From Datura wrightii (taxonomy: Eukaryota; Streptophyta; Magnoliopsida; Solanales; Solanaceae), in assembly GCA_035772735.1 (NCBI GenBank), contig JASDFA010000001.1, positions 93,459,501 to 93,523,500 of the forward strand: DNA of 64,000 bases, in the 5' to 3' direction. The translations under genes were made by a program, and so were the position numbers. Positions 23,606-34,010 of the stretch are shown here, one piece after another. Within the stretch, counting starts at the first letter, position 1; each line of letters opens with the position of its first letter. The notes beneath the pieces are model-generated. The model made no database searches. It was given only the letters and a program-made list of their open reading frames with translations, and was not told the DNA's origin.

Positions 23606-24552
23606 GTAACATGAGTTACTATTCCTGATATACTTTCTAAACTTATTTTAGTCTACTATTCTATGTCGGAAATGCTTTACGGATACTATACTACGCCGCA
23701 GGGTTTCAGCTGAACACAACAATATCTTAACGTAGCATATTACATCACATACTGATAGGTCTCGTACACGTTACAGCCTAATGCTTCTCATGTTGTACCA
23801 ATGTTCATAATAACGCAATACTGAACTATACTGTATCTGAGATATTATCTGACTGTCTGCCTATACTGTAACTGAGATATCATCTGACTATCTGATGTTG
23901 CTTTACTAACTTGATTCTAAGTATATGTATATCGTAATATCATAAAAACATGCTTACTAAATTCAAACTGGACTTAGTGCTCGACTTATAAGTTCTTTCT
24001 TCTGTACATCACGCTATCTATCGTACTGGATTACTAACTTGCCGAAGGAATTAGCTTTACATACCTTATCCTTGAATTATTCGTCTGTCGGAAGAGGCTC
24101 GGCCGGTACTTCAACTGTTTTCTCCCAACTGCATTCATAAACATATCAATTAACACTAAATACAACTTTATTTCAAAAGGCAACGTCACTTTCGATATAG
24201 TTTACAGCCTAAACTTAGGCTTATCGAAAGACGGCCAGAAACTCGCTATTTTTCAGCGGCCCAGAAGGGAGAAATATTCACTTCACAGCTAGGAACACAT
24301 AGACACTGATTTAGAACAATTCCACTTACCTTGGCTCGGTGGCTCGACAATTCGTCGGCCGTATTTCGCGAAACAAAATCCGTAGGAATGCTCTCTGCTG
24401 CTAAATACTTCGGTATCTGGGATTAATTTGAGTTTGGGCAGCATTTGGCAGCGTAATCGGACGGAAATTAATTAATTTCCTTCGTCCCTCTCTGCTCTCT
24501 ATGTTTTCTGGAAATTTTTATAAGTTTCTATCATTTAAAACCGAAGTGGGGC

Positions 24553-24623
24553 TTTATATACTTGGGCCTGGACAAGGCCAACGTGTCACGGAGCCAACGC
24601 GGAGGATCCTGCTCCGTGACATG
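24553..24623 (-). promoter_or_regulatory. S1 promoter: TATA box and 42-bp dyad
   Basis: The minus strand has TATATAAA at 24560-24553. Upstream of it, at 24582-24623, is a dyad with arms CGTGTCACGGAG / CTCCGTGACATG around 18 nt, the same 12-18-12 layout as in the Athila-type LTRs. A CCATCGCGG / CCGCGATGG pair follows at about 24626-24667. Confidence 0.65.
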
Positions 24624-26336
24624 CTGCCATCGCGGAGGGGCTCTGCCTCGGCTCCTTCCGCGATGGTTCGACAGGCTTCTCGTCCGATCTTTTCCCGGGC
24701 CCTTCTCCAACACGTATGGCCTTCAAATATGCTTAACCAACGTGAGAATAGGTCATCTAAGTGCCGGGAATTCTACGGGGTGTAACAGAATAGTGGGAGA
24801 TTCTTATAACCGACATACCCATATAAGCACACATGGCGCCCGACCTGTAAACCCCAAGTCGGGAGGGTGTTCGTATTTTTCAAGGGTAGAACCATGAAAG
24901 AGGTATGATATCACTCAAGAAAAGCCCATTTGGGCAAAGGGACGGTCCCAAAGGAGGTTCTAGCATGTTTACATTAGCTCGTAGTATTGAGACTCGGGGT
25001 ATAGTTGGACCCGGGGTCTACTCGGTGTTAAATACTATTCCCAAAATATATACACTACTCATAGGATAATATACATAAGACTCATGGGCTTGTTTAAAAT
25101 CATGGCAATCATAAGCATGCTTGAATACGTAAACTAGCCATGAAAGTAAGGAGTGTGAGTCGGTCATAATCATAAATCTATAAATCATAAAGTTCTTGCA
25201 TATTTATAAAACATGTATACTTGATATTCATAAATTCATAATAAGTACTTGAAATAAATTATATCATAAGTCATAAATAATAATGGGTTGATGAAAGTCA
25301 AAATCAAAGTGAAATCATACCTTTGACTTTCATGAAATATGCATAATTGGGCATAGTTTGTAGAAATTTAAATCCATAAGTTTATAATTTGAAGTAGTCA
25401 TAAAATCTACCCATGATTCATAAAACGTAAATTTATACATGAGAGCAATTAACCCATAGATACATCATAAGGATTTTATAAGAATTAGGATAAAACACCA
25501 TAGAATTCTCAATAGAATTTCATGAATTAGAGAGGAGTTGGGAATGGGTGTGAACAATTTCACCCAATCATAACCCTACATACATGAAAAGAACTGATTC
25601 TACCACCCCCTTGATTGCCCAATGGAGAATTAATGAAAAACTTGAAGGACTAGGCTTAATCACCTCTCCAAAACCTCTAGACTTGCATGCATGAATAGGA
25701 ATAGCTTAGAATGAACTTATCCCTCTTAAAAATCTCCATTCATAGCTTAAAACGACATAGTTTAGGTATTTGAATCATAGGAATTACGAATAAGCCCTTA
25801 CTAATGTCGCAAAGAAAGCAGACTGCCAGTCCCAACGAGGGACAGGACGAGTTGTTGTCGAAGGGCACGACTCCTGGTCTAGGTCTATCGCGTCCACTGG
25901 AAAATTCATATAGATTATCACCACGAGGCCCATGAGGATTCGTTACTAGTGACCATAACTCGTGGTCACCTCCTATCATCATCACTACCAGAAACCAACT
26001 AGGGGTTACCATAGGTGACACCACGACTCGTGGTGCTTCCCAACGAGTTGTGGCGAGGAACTGTTAAGTGCATGGTCCCATACTTCCTCTTCCTTCAGCC
26101 ATCCTTGACCACGGGTGACCTAACAGCTCATGGGGCTGACCACGACTCTTGGTCACACCCATGGTCACTCCAATTTGAAAATCTCCAACAAGTCAAACAT
26201 TCTCACCATGAGTCACTTAATGACTCGTGGTCATCCTGATGGGTCATGAGACGACTTTTTTTGTGACCTAGTGTAGAAAATCCTATTTTCTCCATTTCAA
26301 CTCCGGGGCCTGACTTGGGTTTTTCGGGGCATTACA

Positions 26337-26341
26337 GATGC
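26337..26341. other. Target-site duplication of C2, right (GATGC)
   Basis: It is identical to 12560-12564. Confidence 0.9.
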
Positions 26342-27362
26342 ATTCTACCAAAGCTGCTCTATCGGTACTCAAAGTATTATAATTTGCCACTGGCGCCAAC
26401 CTGTGGCGAACAAGTGTCCAGCAGGCCTTCTTTATGAATTTAAGAGAGTCTTTGATTACCTACCATCGCTATTCATCCAATCTGAATTCTCTTTCTCCTT
26501 AGCTATCCCGCCAGCCAACCACCTCACCTGTCTCTGTTTCTCCTCAAAGCTCAACTGCTTGACCTTTTTCAGGGCCTCAACATAGTAATCAAACTCCACT
26601 GTAGAGGCTGGGGCCTGATAATCTGGCCCATATAATATTTGAGCAATGTCCCACTTTGAGACATTAACTTCGTGCCCCCAGATCCTGACACTCTTTAGTC
26701 TAGGCTGCTCCTTTACTTTCATCCCATCCAAAGTTTGCTTCTCCAAAGTTTCCAAGTAATTGGCATAAAACTTCCTAACTATGTCAACACTAAAGCTATT
26801 AGGGGTTCTAGCCATTCGACTAAACCCAATTTGGTCAAACAACTACTTCATCTCTTCGACCTCATTCAATGCACTAGTGAAGATCCACGACTCCTTCTGA
26901 ATGCTTCACCTCGGATTCTGCATTGATGTGAGGGTGAGTTCCTACTCATAAATTTCTCGAGCACCTATCACACTATACCTGATGATATTACTCCTTGGAG
27001 GTGGGGTCTGACCATCATCATCTTCTTGTCTCACTATCCCAAACTCAGCCTCATCTAACCCATCCTCCGCATTTGAGCCACTACCGGACCCCTGTTGACT
27101 ATACATCATCTCCCTCCTCAAACTGGGGTGCATCTGCCAATGTGGCAGAGGCATCTATGGCCTAAGCTTTGTCATGTGCCCTAGTGGTTCGAGGCTCATC
27201 AGTGTCATTTGTGTCTACTTGGTACTCCTCCAGTGAACCACTAGGTGCGTTTTTCTCCTACTCGGATGTAGACGTCTCAGCTCTGAGGGCCCTCTGAGTA
27301 GTAATCGCTTCTCTTTCCCTCATGTCCAAGGCATCCTTGGTTACTCTTCTTTTCTGAATCAT
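26342..27362 (-). pseudogene. A2 ORF2 (plant transposon protein), N-terminal half
   Basis: The minus-strand ATG at 27362 starts MIQKRRVTKDALDMRE. The frame has a stop at about codon 35 and others further on. The best-preserved piece, 26456-26842, contains VRKFYANYLETLEKQ and RIWGHEVNVSKWDIAQILYGPDY. These match in layout the LIQEFYANW and IKIRGQIVIFEPHHLNAILG segments of A5 ORF2. This family of plant transposon proteins has, as far as I know, no established activity. A splice-acceptor-like CTCTACAG lies just before the ATG. Confidence 0.65.
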
Positions 27363-27591
27363 TGTACCTGTAGAGAAGGGATTAGTATATGAGATCTTAG
27401 TAAAAGAAAGCCAATAAAATTAGGTTTTGTATCATAGTTCATCAGTACGAGTCGTACCAAGGTGGTATGATCCATACTATGACTCGTAGTGCCTTTTTTT
27501 CAGAGTCACGACTCATTGTATGACTCGTACCATGGTGCTATGGTCATACTAATGGTCGTATGATAAATTTCTAATAATTGAACTTTCTATA
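27363..27591 (-). promoter_or_regulatory. Region upstream of A2 ORF2 with acceptor and palindromic words
   Basis: On the minus strand a pyrimidine-rich stretch ends CTCTACAG (AG at 27369-27368), six bases before the ORF2 ATG, as in A4 and A5. Further upstream (27440-27560) is a cluster of TACGAGTCATA / TACGACTCGTA words like those in the chromovirus LTRs. The rest of the upstream region was displaced by A4. Confidence 0.5.
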
Positions 27592-29226
27592 TGATATTGG
27601 GCATATTTCTATGCCCATTTTCCTTGTTTTTGCCGATATTTTACCTTGTTTTGAGTTCATAATCCTTATGAAATGCATAAATTCGTATGTTTGTGTGTTT
27701 TGTATTCTAACAAATGATTTAAGGTGTTTTGAGTAGGAAACGAAGGGAAAAAGACCCAAAATGAACCAAGGTTGAAGATTTGAGAAGTTGAAAAGAAGGT
27801 TCAGGGGCTATGGCTGGTGCCCAGTGGTTGACTTTCCACTCTTTGAAAAAGTTTCATCATTGTTTGTGCTATGGTTGGCACCCCGCACCATCTCCTTAAC
27901 ATTCAAAATATGATCATTCAACACCTTGGAGAGATGGTGGGCTGGAGTCCCAGAGCTTCCCAGACTTTAGAGAAAATCACAAAATTCTGGTGAGATGGAG
28001 GAGGTCGTGCACCCCAATGGTCCAAATGTGCAAGAATTTGACTAACACTCTGGAGAGATAGTGAGAGTGGCACACCAGAGGTGCTAGAAGTGCAAACAAA
28101 TTGGCTAAGTCCTAGGTGAGATGATGGGGGCGGTGCACAAAGTATATCCTAGAACTGAAATTGCTGAAAATTTTACTATGTCTATGGTGAGATGGTGGGG
28201 ACTGTGCGCCAGATCCTTTCTAAGTGGAACTACTGATTGTAAAGCTAAATGTTGGAGGGAAGAAGCATCATTTGAAGGATCAACTATAAATACAACCCCT
28301 AGGTTGTTTGTTACACATCTTTTGACAATCTTTTGTTCATTTTTACACTCCTTAGGTCAATCGTGGAGCCTTGTTAGTTGTTTGGAGGGAAAACAAGCTC
28401 TAAACTAGGTTTCTTCTCTTCTTTACTCTTTATTTCGAATGATGATGATAAATTGTCCATTTTCCACTTGTCTATGAGTGGCTAAACTCATAGTCTAGTG
28501 TTTTTTACCTGGTGGATGGTTGAATATTTGAAAGACTATTTAATATAGATTCAATTCATCATTATGGTTGTTTGTATTTACTTATTTTAATTGCTTATTT
28601 ATGAGACTAATCACCTTATAAGTAAATCTATTGGCTTTCGATTGAACTTGGGAAAGGGAATCAAAAGAGTTAAAGGTAAATACATAATAGGAATTCAATG
28701 ACCCTCATACCCATTGGTGAGAGTATAGAAGTTAATGTTGAGGATAGGGATATATCCTTCAACCCTGTTTAGTTGAAATACAAGTAGTCATAATCGTTAT
28801 TTCATGTTTCTCCTATGACTATAGGGATATAGGCTTTAGGGTTCATGAAATAGTCCTTGGATGCTAGGGATAGTGGTAAGGAATAGGATAGTAACTTGCA
28901 ACTGACAACCATAGGAAGAATCATTCTAGTGTAATAACATCTTGAAAACTGAACCTAAAATCGACCAAGTGCCATTTCCCTAGATTTTCATCATCATCAA
29001 AGTAAAACCAAGCTTGAAACCATCTTTAGTTATTTTTATATTTAAACCTTTTAGTGGTTTAACTTACCAAACCACTCCCTATTTCATCTATGTTGTTAGA
29101 ATAGCAAAATAAATTAATTACCTTATAATGAGTGAAGTGACAATTTTCTGTGGGTATGATAATCAAGGCTTCTAGTCCTATATTACTTGACGATCACACG
29201 TGCTTGCATGCGCTTGGGAGATATCA
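27592..29226 (+). repeat. 5' LTR of A4 (1635 bp)
   Basis: It starts TGATATTGGGCA and ends GGGAGATATCA. The terminal dyad is TGGGCA / TGCCCA (27598-27617) with an 8-nt loop. TATAAATA is at 28285-28292. Five diverged repeats lie upstream of the TATA box. Confidence 0.82.
27928..28215 (+). repeat. Five diverged repeats upstream of the A4 TATA box
   Basis: Units begin GGWGAGATGGTGGG-like text and run into GTGCACC-like text at 27928, 27989, 28052, 28115 and 28186 (spacing about 60-75 bp). They occupy the place of the GC-rich dyads in other Athila-type LTRs. Related words recur at about 31708-31880, upstream of ORF2. Confidence 0.6.
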
Positions 29227-29232
29227 AGTTTT

Positions 29233-29250
29233 TGGTGCCATTATGGGGGA
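29233..29250 (+). other. Degenerate tRNA-Asp primer-binding site of A4
   Basis: TGGTGCCATTATGGGGGA, six bases after the LTR, resembles TGGCGCCGTTGCCGGGGA as found intact in N1. Confidence 0.65.
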
Positions 29251-29357
29251 CTGGAATATTATTTGATCATTCGTAGGTTAGGATTTTATTATGCTATTTT
29301 GTATTTTACATTCGTTTCTTTGTTTTTGTGAAATTTACAGGGTTGTTTTCTCATTGT

Positions 29358-30650
29358 ATGCCAAGTATGAGAAGTCAAGAATTACTTTTGGCTTCTCTTG
29401 ATCCTGAAAGTGAGAGGACCTTTAGAAGGTTAATTAAGGAGAACAATGAGAAGGTACAGGGCAACAACCAAGAGAGAGTTCCAGTGTTGAACTTTGCTAG
29501 GCCGAACTTGGAGAATGCTTCTAAAGCGATCGTTAAGCCAACTATCACTGGGAACTTTGAGCTGAAGGAAAGGACCATGCGGTTGGTCTGAAACACTAGC
29601 CAATGTCAGGGAAAGCCGCATGAGGCTCCCCACAAGCATCTGATAACGTTTGTGGAGTTTAGTGAAAATTTCCATTACCAGAATCTGTCAGATGAATATG
29701 TGAAGCTGACTTTGTTTCCGTTCTCACTAATTAGCGAAGTCAAGGAATGGATTTAAAATGATCCAGCAGGTTCCATCACCATATTGGAGGCTCTTTCCAA
29801 CAAATTTATCAACATGTTTTTCTGTTCAAGGAGAACCAAGGAGTTTAGAGGGAAGATCTCCGTGTTTGTATAGAAAGATGGTGGGACCTTAGCTCAGGTA
29901 TGGGAATTTTACAAGGGCTATTTTAGGGATTGTCCGCACCACATGCAGCCTAAGGAGACAATTGGGCACAACTTTATCGAGGGTCTGAAGCCTGAGTCAA
30001 AGATCCTACTTGATGCTACCATATAGTGATAGATTCTGTCCAAAAGCTATGATGAAATTAAGGCTCTCTTGATCCTCATGTCAGCAGGAAGTGAGGATTA
30101 TCAAGACTCAGGTAGAGGATTTGCAACAGCTAAGGTGCTAGGGAAGCTCGAGGTAGATGGTGTTGTAGAAATCAGAGAAGATATTAGCCAGCTGGTGAAT
30201 GGGATTAGCAAACTCGGAACCACACCATCAGGAAGCCATGCATAGCAGGTACATGAGGTGCAGACTCCACCACTGTCTTGTGAATCATGTGGAGAAGGTC
30301 ATGCCTATGCAGGTTGTCCACTTAATCCCGAATCTATATTTTTTGTGGGACAATAGAATTATGGTGGAGGTTTCGCAGGTAATGGCTACAATCAGGAGTA
30401 CCGAAATGTAGCAAATCCCTTATGGGGAGGGAACCAGAACTTCCAAAGGCCCCATAATAGTTATCCAAGGCCTTAGGGCTAGCAGTTGACCAGTTCTCTT
30501 GAGGAGACGATAAAGCAATAGATGGTGCAATAGACTCAAGTAATAAAAAAGATGCAGAAGTCCACCCATGATCTTGAGAAGTAGATGGGGAAATTATCTG
30601 CAGCAGACAACCAGATCAAAAGGGGCACTTTTGAGTAACACCGAGAAGAA
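29358..30650 (+). pseudogene. gag: A4 gag
   Basis: The frame opens with MPSMRSQELLLASLDPESE (ATG 29358; a second at 29367). The Athila capsid core is readable in pieces: TGNFELKERTMRLV, then after a stop VKLTLFPFSLISEVKEW, then YFRDCPHHMQPKETIGHNFIEGL. A zinc knuckle CESCGEGHAYAGC lies near 30280-30320. There are at least five stops, so no functional protein is expected. Confidence 0.82.
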
Positions 30651-30859
30651 CCCTAAGGAAAATATGAATGCAATTTCTTTGTGGTAAGGAGCTGGGTGAA
30701 GTTACCCCTAGAGAAAAGAAGATTAATGATGAGAAGGTTGAGATGTCTGGGAGTGCGATCAGGGAATCAAGCCACTCACAACCAAAAGTTGTAGTTGCTA
30801 GACCACCGACCCCATTTCCATGGAAATTTCATAAGCAGAAATAAAACACAATATGTAAG

Positions 30860-31460
30860 AAGTTTCTTAACTTGTTGAAGTTGGTACAAGTTAACATTCT
30901 TTCGATACGCTAAGTACATGAAGAACATTGTGCCCCTCAAGAGGCGGTTAACAGAATTTGAAACTGTGGCTCTTATAGAAGAGTGTAGCTCTCATCTTCA
31001 GAATAAAATTCCTAAAAAGCTGAAGGACCCTGGGAGCTTCATCCTTCCCCTAGTGATTGGAGAAAAGGAAGTTGGTTCAGCCTTATGTGCTTTGGGTGCG
31101 AGCATCAATTTGATGCATGCGTCCCTGTTCAAAACTTTGGGTTTAGGTGAACCTCGTCCTACCACAGTGACTCTGGAGCTGGCAAACCGATCTCTGACCT
31201 ACCCTGATGGAATAATAGAGGATGTTTTGATAAAGGTGGACCTTGCATTCTTCTGTGGACTTCATAATCCTAGATTGAAGCTAATGCAGTAGTTTCCCTC
31301 ATTTTGGGGAGGGGATTTCACATCAAATTCTGTCATATAGGTTGTTTTCGAGGTGTTTAGAGTAGCATGGATGCCTCCTCAATATGATGACTTCGCAGTA
31401 AAGCCGATAGTAGAACCTAGAGGATGTAATCAGTTGGTTGAGCAGCGTGAGCTGCATGAA
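30860..31460 (+). pseudogene. A4 protease region
   Basis: The open piece 30918-31292 reads MKNIVPLKRRLTEFETVAL, KLKDPGSFILPLVIG and ALCALGASINLMHASLF. In A6 the same motif is CDLGASINLMP, so the catalytic Asp is Ala here and the enzyme would be dead. After a stop, remnants of the downstream linker (VVFEVFRVAWMPPQYDD) are readable to about 31460. RT should follow but does not. Confidence 0.8.
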
Positions 31461-31551
31461 AGTTCATTGGATTGTTAATTTGGTCACCATTTCACTGGGA
31501 TGAAGGAGTGACAATGACCATAGTCATGTCGTGACGTTAAATCAGGCACTG

Positions 31552-31569
31552 CATGAGAGGCAACCCATG
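31552..31569 (+). other. Post-pol 18-bp hairpin of A4
   Basis: CATGAG-AGGCAA-CCCATG forms five of six pairs. The loop AGGCAA and the 6-6-6 layout are the same as in N1 (39761-39778) and A5 (55573-55590). A second GGGAGGAAACCC-like hairpin lies at 31604-31617. Confidence 0.65.
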
Positions 31570-31689
31570 AATGTCATGCCATGACTATAACTAAAGAGCT
31601 TTGTGGGAGGAAACCCATTGTTCATTTTTACATTTTTCTTTGTTTTATAGAGACAAACGGAGCTTTAGAGGCAGAAAGAGCTGGTATAA

Positions 31690-32117
31690 TGATCCGAAAA
31701 AAGTTAAGTCTAGGGTGAGATACCTAGCATGGGGTGCCAGGTGTTAAATTGTATAAGAAAAAAATCTGATAAGTGGTGCTATGGATGGCTCACCGCGGCA
31801 AACCTAGTCCCTGAAGAAAATTTTTTTTTCTAAGTCTATGGTGAGACAGAGGGGGCAGCGTTCCAGGTGCCTTTAGGCTGAAATGTTTTTGGTCAAAATG
31901 AGTCATTGTTGAACCAAAGACCTTAATATTACAAAAAAACCCAAGCCCTACACCTTTATTTAAATTTCCACTCATCTTTTTCCTTCAAAAAAATTGAAAA
32001 ACAAAAAAGGCAAAAAATTCTCTCTTTTCCCTCTCTTTAAACCCGTAACTCCCCTCCCCCTCTCTCCTCCATTATTGTCTTCTCCAAGGTTTGGTGAAGC
32101 TCCTCTTCTCAACTCAA
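31690..32117 (+). promoter_or_regulatory. Proposed internal promoter and leader of A4 ORF2
   Basis: Repeat words like those of the LTR (GGTGAGA...GGGG...GTGCC) occur at 31708-31880. They are followed by a TATA-like TATTTAAA at 31957-31964 and a C/T-rich leader ending at a 5' splice site, CTCAA|GTAAGT (GT at 32118). The order copies that of the LTR promoter, so ORF2 may have its own transcript. This is inference from layout. Confidence 0.5.
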
Positions 32118-32837
32118 GTAAGTATCTTCCTTCTCTCTTGTTTAGGTAAAGTACAAAGTATGCTCTCACACCCTTCTTCCCCAAGATTAAAGATCCAAAT
32201 TATCATTGTTGGTGAAAAGCTTAAATTTTATATTGTAGGTTTCATGTGTTTTAATGTCTTAAATTCCTCTATGATAATGTGTATACTTGTTGGGTCAACT
32301 TATTTTTGGTTGAATATCATGATTTGAAGTTATGGGTATGAATGGGATGGTGAATTGAAATCATGAATTTGGTGAGTAGATGCATTAATTGTAGAGAGAG
32401 AAAGTACATTGGTATTGAATTCTTGAATGTGAATAAGTCTTAAGTTTTTGAAATTCATATAGTTCATTATGGGTGGTAGTAAATTGTTTGTTGGGTTATT
32501 GAATGATTTGAATAATTCTACCTCCAAGTATGAATTGCTTGATTAAGAATTAACAGAGGGAAAGTGAGAGGGATGGCCAATTGAGGCAATGCTGAAAAGC
32601 TAAATATGAGAGGAGAGTTGAAGAATTCATGAACTTGGTTGTAGTTAGAGTTGGTCAATGACTTATTGTTGTGAGGTTTGATTATGAACGAGGAATTCTT
32701 GAATACCCCATTTGACAAAGTCTCACCACTACGCTAGCGAATTAAGTATGGGGTCAATTTTGTACCTTCAACACTTAATTAGTTAGCTTTGTTATTTGTG
32801 GACTAATCTTGTGTAGTTCTTGATTTTTGCTTGACAG
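32118..32837 (+). other. Predicted intron in the A4 ORF2 leader (720 nt)
   Basis: The donor is GTAAGT at 32118 and the acceptor is TTTTTGCTTGACAG ending at 32837, five bases before the ATG at 32843. The stretch is AT-rich and has no coding signal. A5 has an equivalent intron of 678 nt. Confidence 0.5.
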
Positions 32838-32842
32838 ATATC

Positions 32843-34010
32843 ATGACACCTAAGGGAAGCAGAGGAATGGAGATTGAGGTAGCAAGCAAAGGTCTAAAGA
32901 GGCTTTGAAATAGTACAAAGGGAGCTAGTTCATTAGCAACAAAGGCTGGCCCTTCTAAATTATTTGGAGCGCAGGCCGTAGAGCCTCATGCGCTTACTTG
33001 GTTCGACGCATAGAAGGTTGGCTAGGTATGCTCCTGAAAACTAGATTGATGAGGGCCGCCTGACGCTTAAGTTCCCTGCTATTCGGGATAAGCTCCATGA
33101 GTTGGGAGCTGCATACATCTTTGCTGAATCAAAGGAGTGTAAAATCAACTTGGTGAGAGAGTTGGGACATATCATTTGGAGAAAGCACCAAAGTGAAGAT
33201 ATGGGGCCAGGTCATGCGGTTCACTCACAAAAGGTTTAATGCTTTTCTTGTCACACTTACAGTAGACCCTTCAGAGTACTTTATCTTGATTAAGTGTCCT
33301 CTTTATCGTGACATTAGTTACACTCTCTGTGGTGAGCACTCATCTGCCAAATGGGAAAGGGACCACAAGGGCATTCACTCCACACTTGCGTTCTCCTTCT
33401 TAAAAATGGAGGCAAAAGTTTGGGTAGAAATAGTTTCTTCCATGTTACTCTCGAGGTATGAAGGGGATACCAATTAACTTTGGTGCGGTGTTCTGGGATA
33501 ATATGAGGAGATCACGATACAACTGCAGGTGGGAGTACTGGTATGGGAGTCTCTTGACCTAGTATTTGCGAGAGATAGGCGTTGAGGAGGAAGAGGCAGA
33601 TCTTCACCTACCTCTAACTGGGCACTTGGCAGGGAAGATGATTAATATTACAAATGTGAAGGAGACCATCTCTTCCACAGCTGATCGTCAGGCTCATGAT
33701 GAAAGCTGGCAAGCTCATATATTTGGGATGCTTGACTTACAGTTGAGGATAGGAGGCCGACCTGTCACGCCGAGGAGATGGAAGGCCTTGAGGATAGATA
33801 CCCACTCAGGAGAGTGCCATGCATATGTGTAGAATGGGGCCTGCCTTCAAGGAGTCGCTTGATGATGATGAGGCCACTATGCTGACTGACGGTGTCGATG
33901 ATCTAGATAATGATAAGGAGAAGGATGATGCTACTACAGGCGCCATGCAAGTTGATGGAAATGATGATGAGGATGAGGATCAGGATTACAATCCTAATGA
34001 TGATGCTTAG
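32843..34010 (+). pseudogene. A4 ORF2 (plant transposon protein)
   Basis: The ATG at 32843 gives MTPKGSRGMEIEVASKGLKRL before a TGA; more stops and frameshifts follow. Pieces match A5 ORF2 in order: KIWGQVMRFTHKRFNAFL and a TLCGEHSSAKWERDHKG block (33193-33477), then IFGMLDLQLRIGGRPVTP (33700-33780), then an Asp/Glu-rich acidic tail (33819-34010). The position after pol is that of the env-like ORF in Athila elements. I see no clear signal peptide or fusion-type feature, so I do not call it an envelope. Confidence 0.65.

Larger units (their letters stand above)
21865..24787 (-). mobile_element. S1: solo LTR of another gypsy-like family (about 2.9 kb)
   Basis: In minus orientation it starts TGTTACACCCCG and ends GGGGCGTGACA(A). 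GAATA flanks it (21860-21864 and 24788-24792), and the empty site is seen near 13230 in the other LTR, which reads GGAACAGTGG. One extra T at the left edge makes the terminus uncertain by a base. It has no coding region. It contains TATATAAA (minus, 24553-24560), a 42-bp dyad (24582-24623) and a tandem duplication (23276-23605). The family is not identified beyond LTR-retrotransposon. Confidence 0.78.
12565..26336 (-). mobile_element. C2: complete but decayed chromovirus
   Basis: This minus-strand element has 3' LTR 12565-16149, internal region 16150-21209 and 5' LTR 21210-26336, flanked by GATGC. Each LTR holds a different nested solo LTR (A3 and S1). After subtracting them the LTRs are about 2.25 and 2.2 kb. 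Gene order (minus) is gag, protease, RT, RNase H, integrase, chromodomain. Coding frames are broken, so it is not autonomous. It is inserted in the ORF2 of A2. Confidence 0.92.
21210..26336 (-). repeat. 5' LTR of C2, interrupted by solo LTR S1
   Basis: It starts (plus strand) TGTCACGACC and ends GGGGCATTACA before GATGC. It aligns with 12565-16149 in both arms, 21210-21859 and 24788-26336. S1 interrupts it at 21865-24787. Confidence 0.88.

Noticed and set aside
32843..34010. Calling ORF2 an envelope gene
   Set aside because: Position fits the env-like gene of Athila elements, but I see no clear signal peptide, transmembrane anchor or fusion-type region; kept as a plant transposon protein of unknown role.
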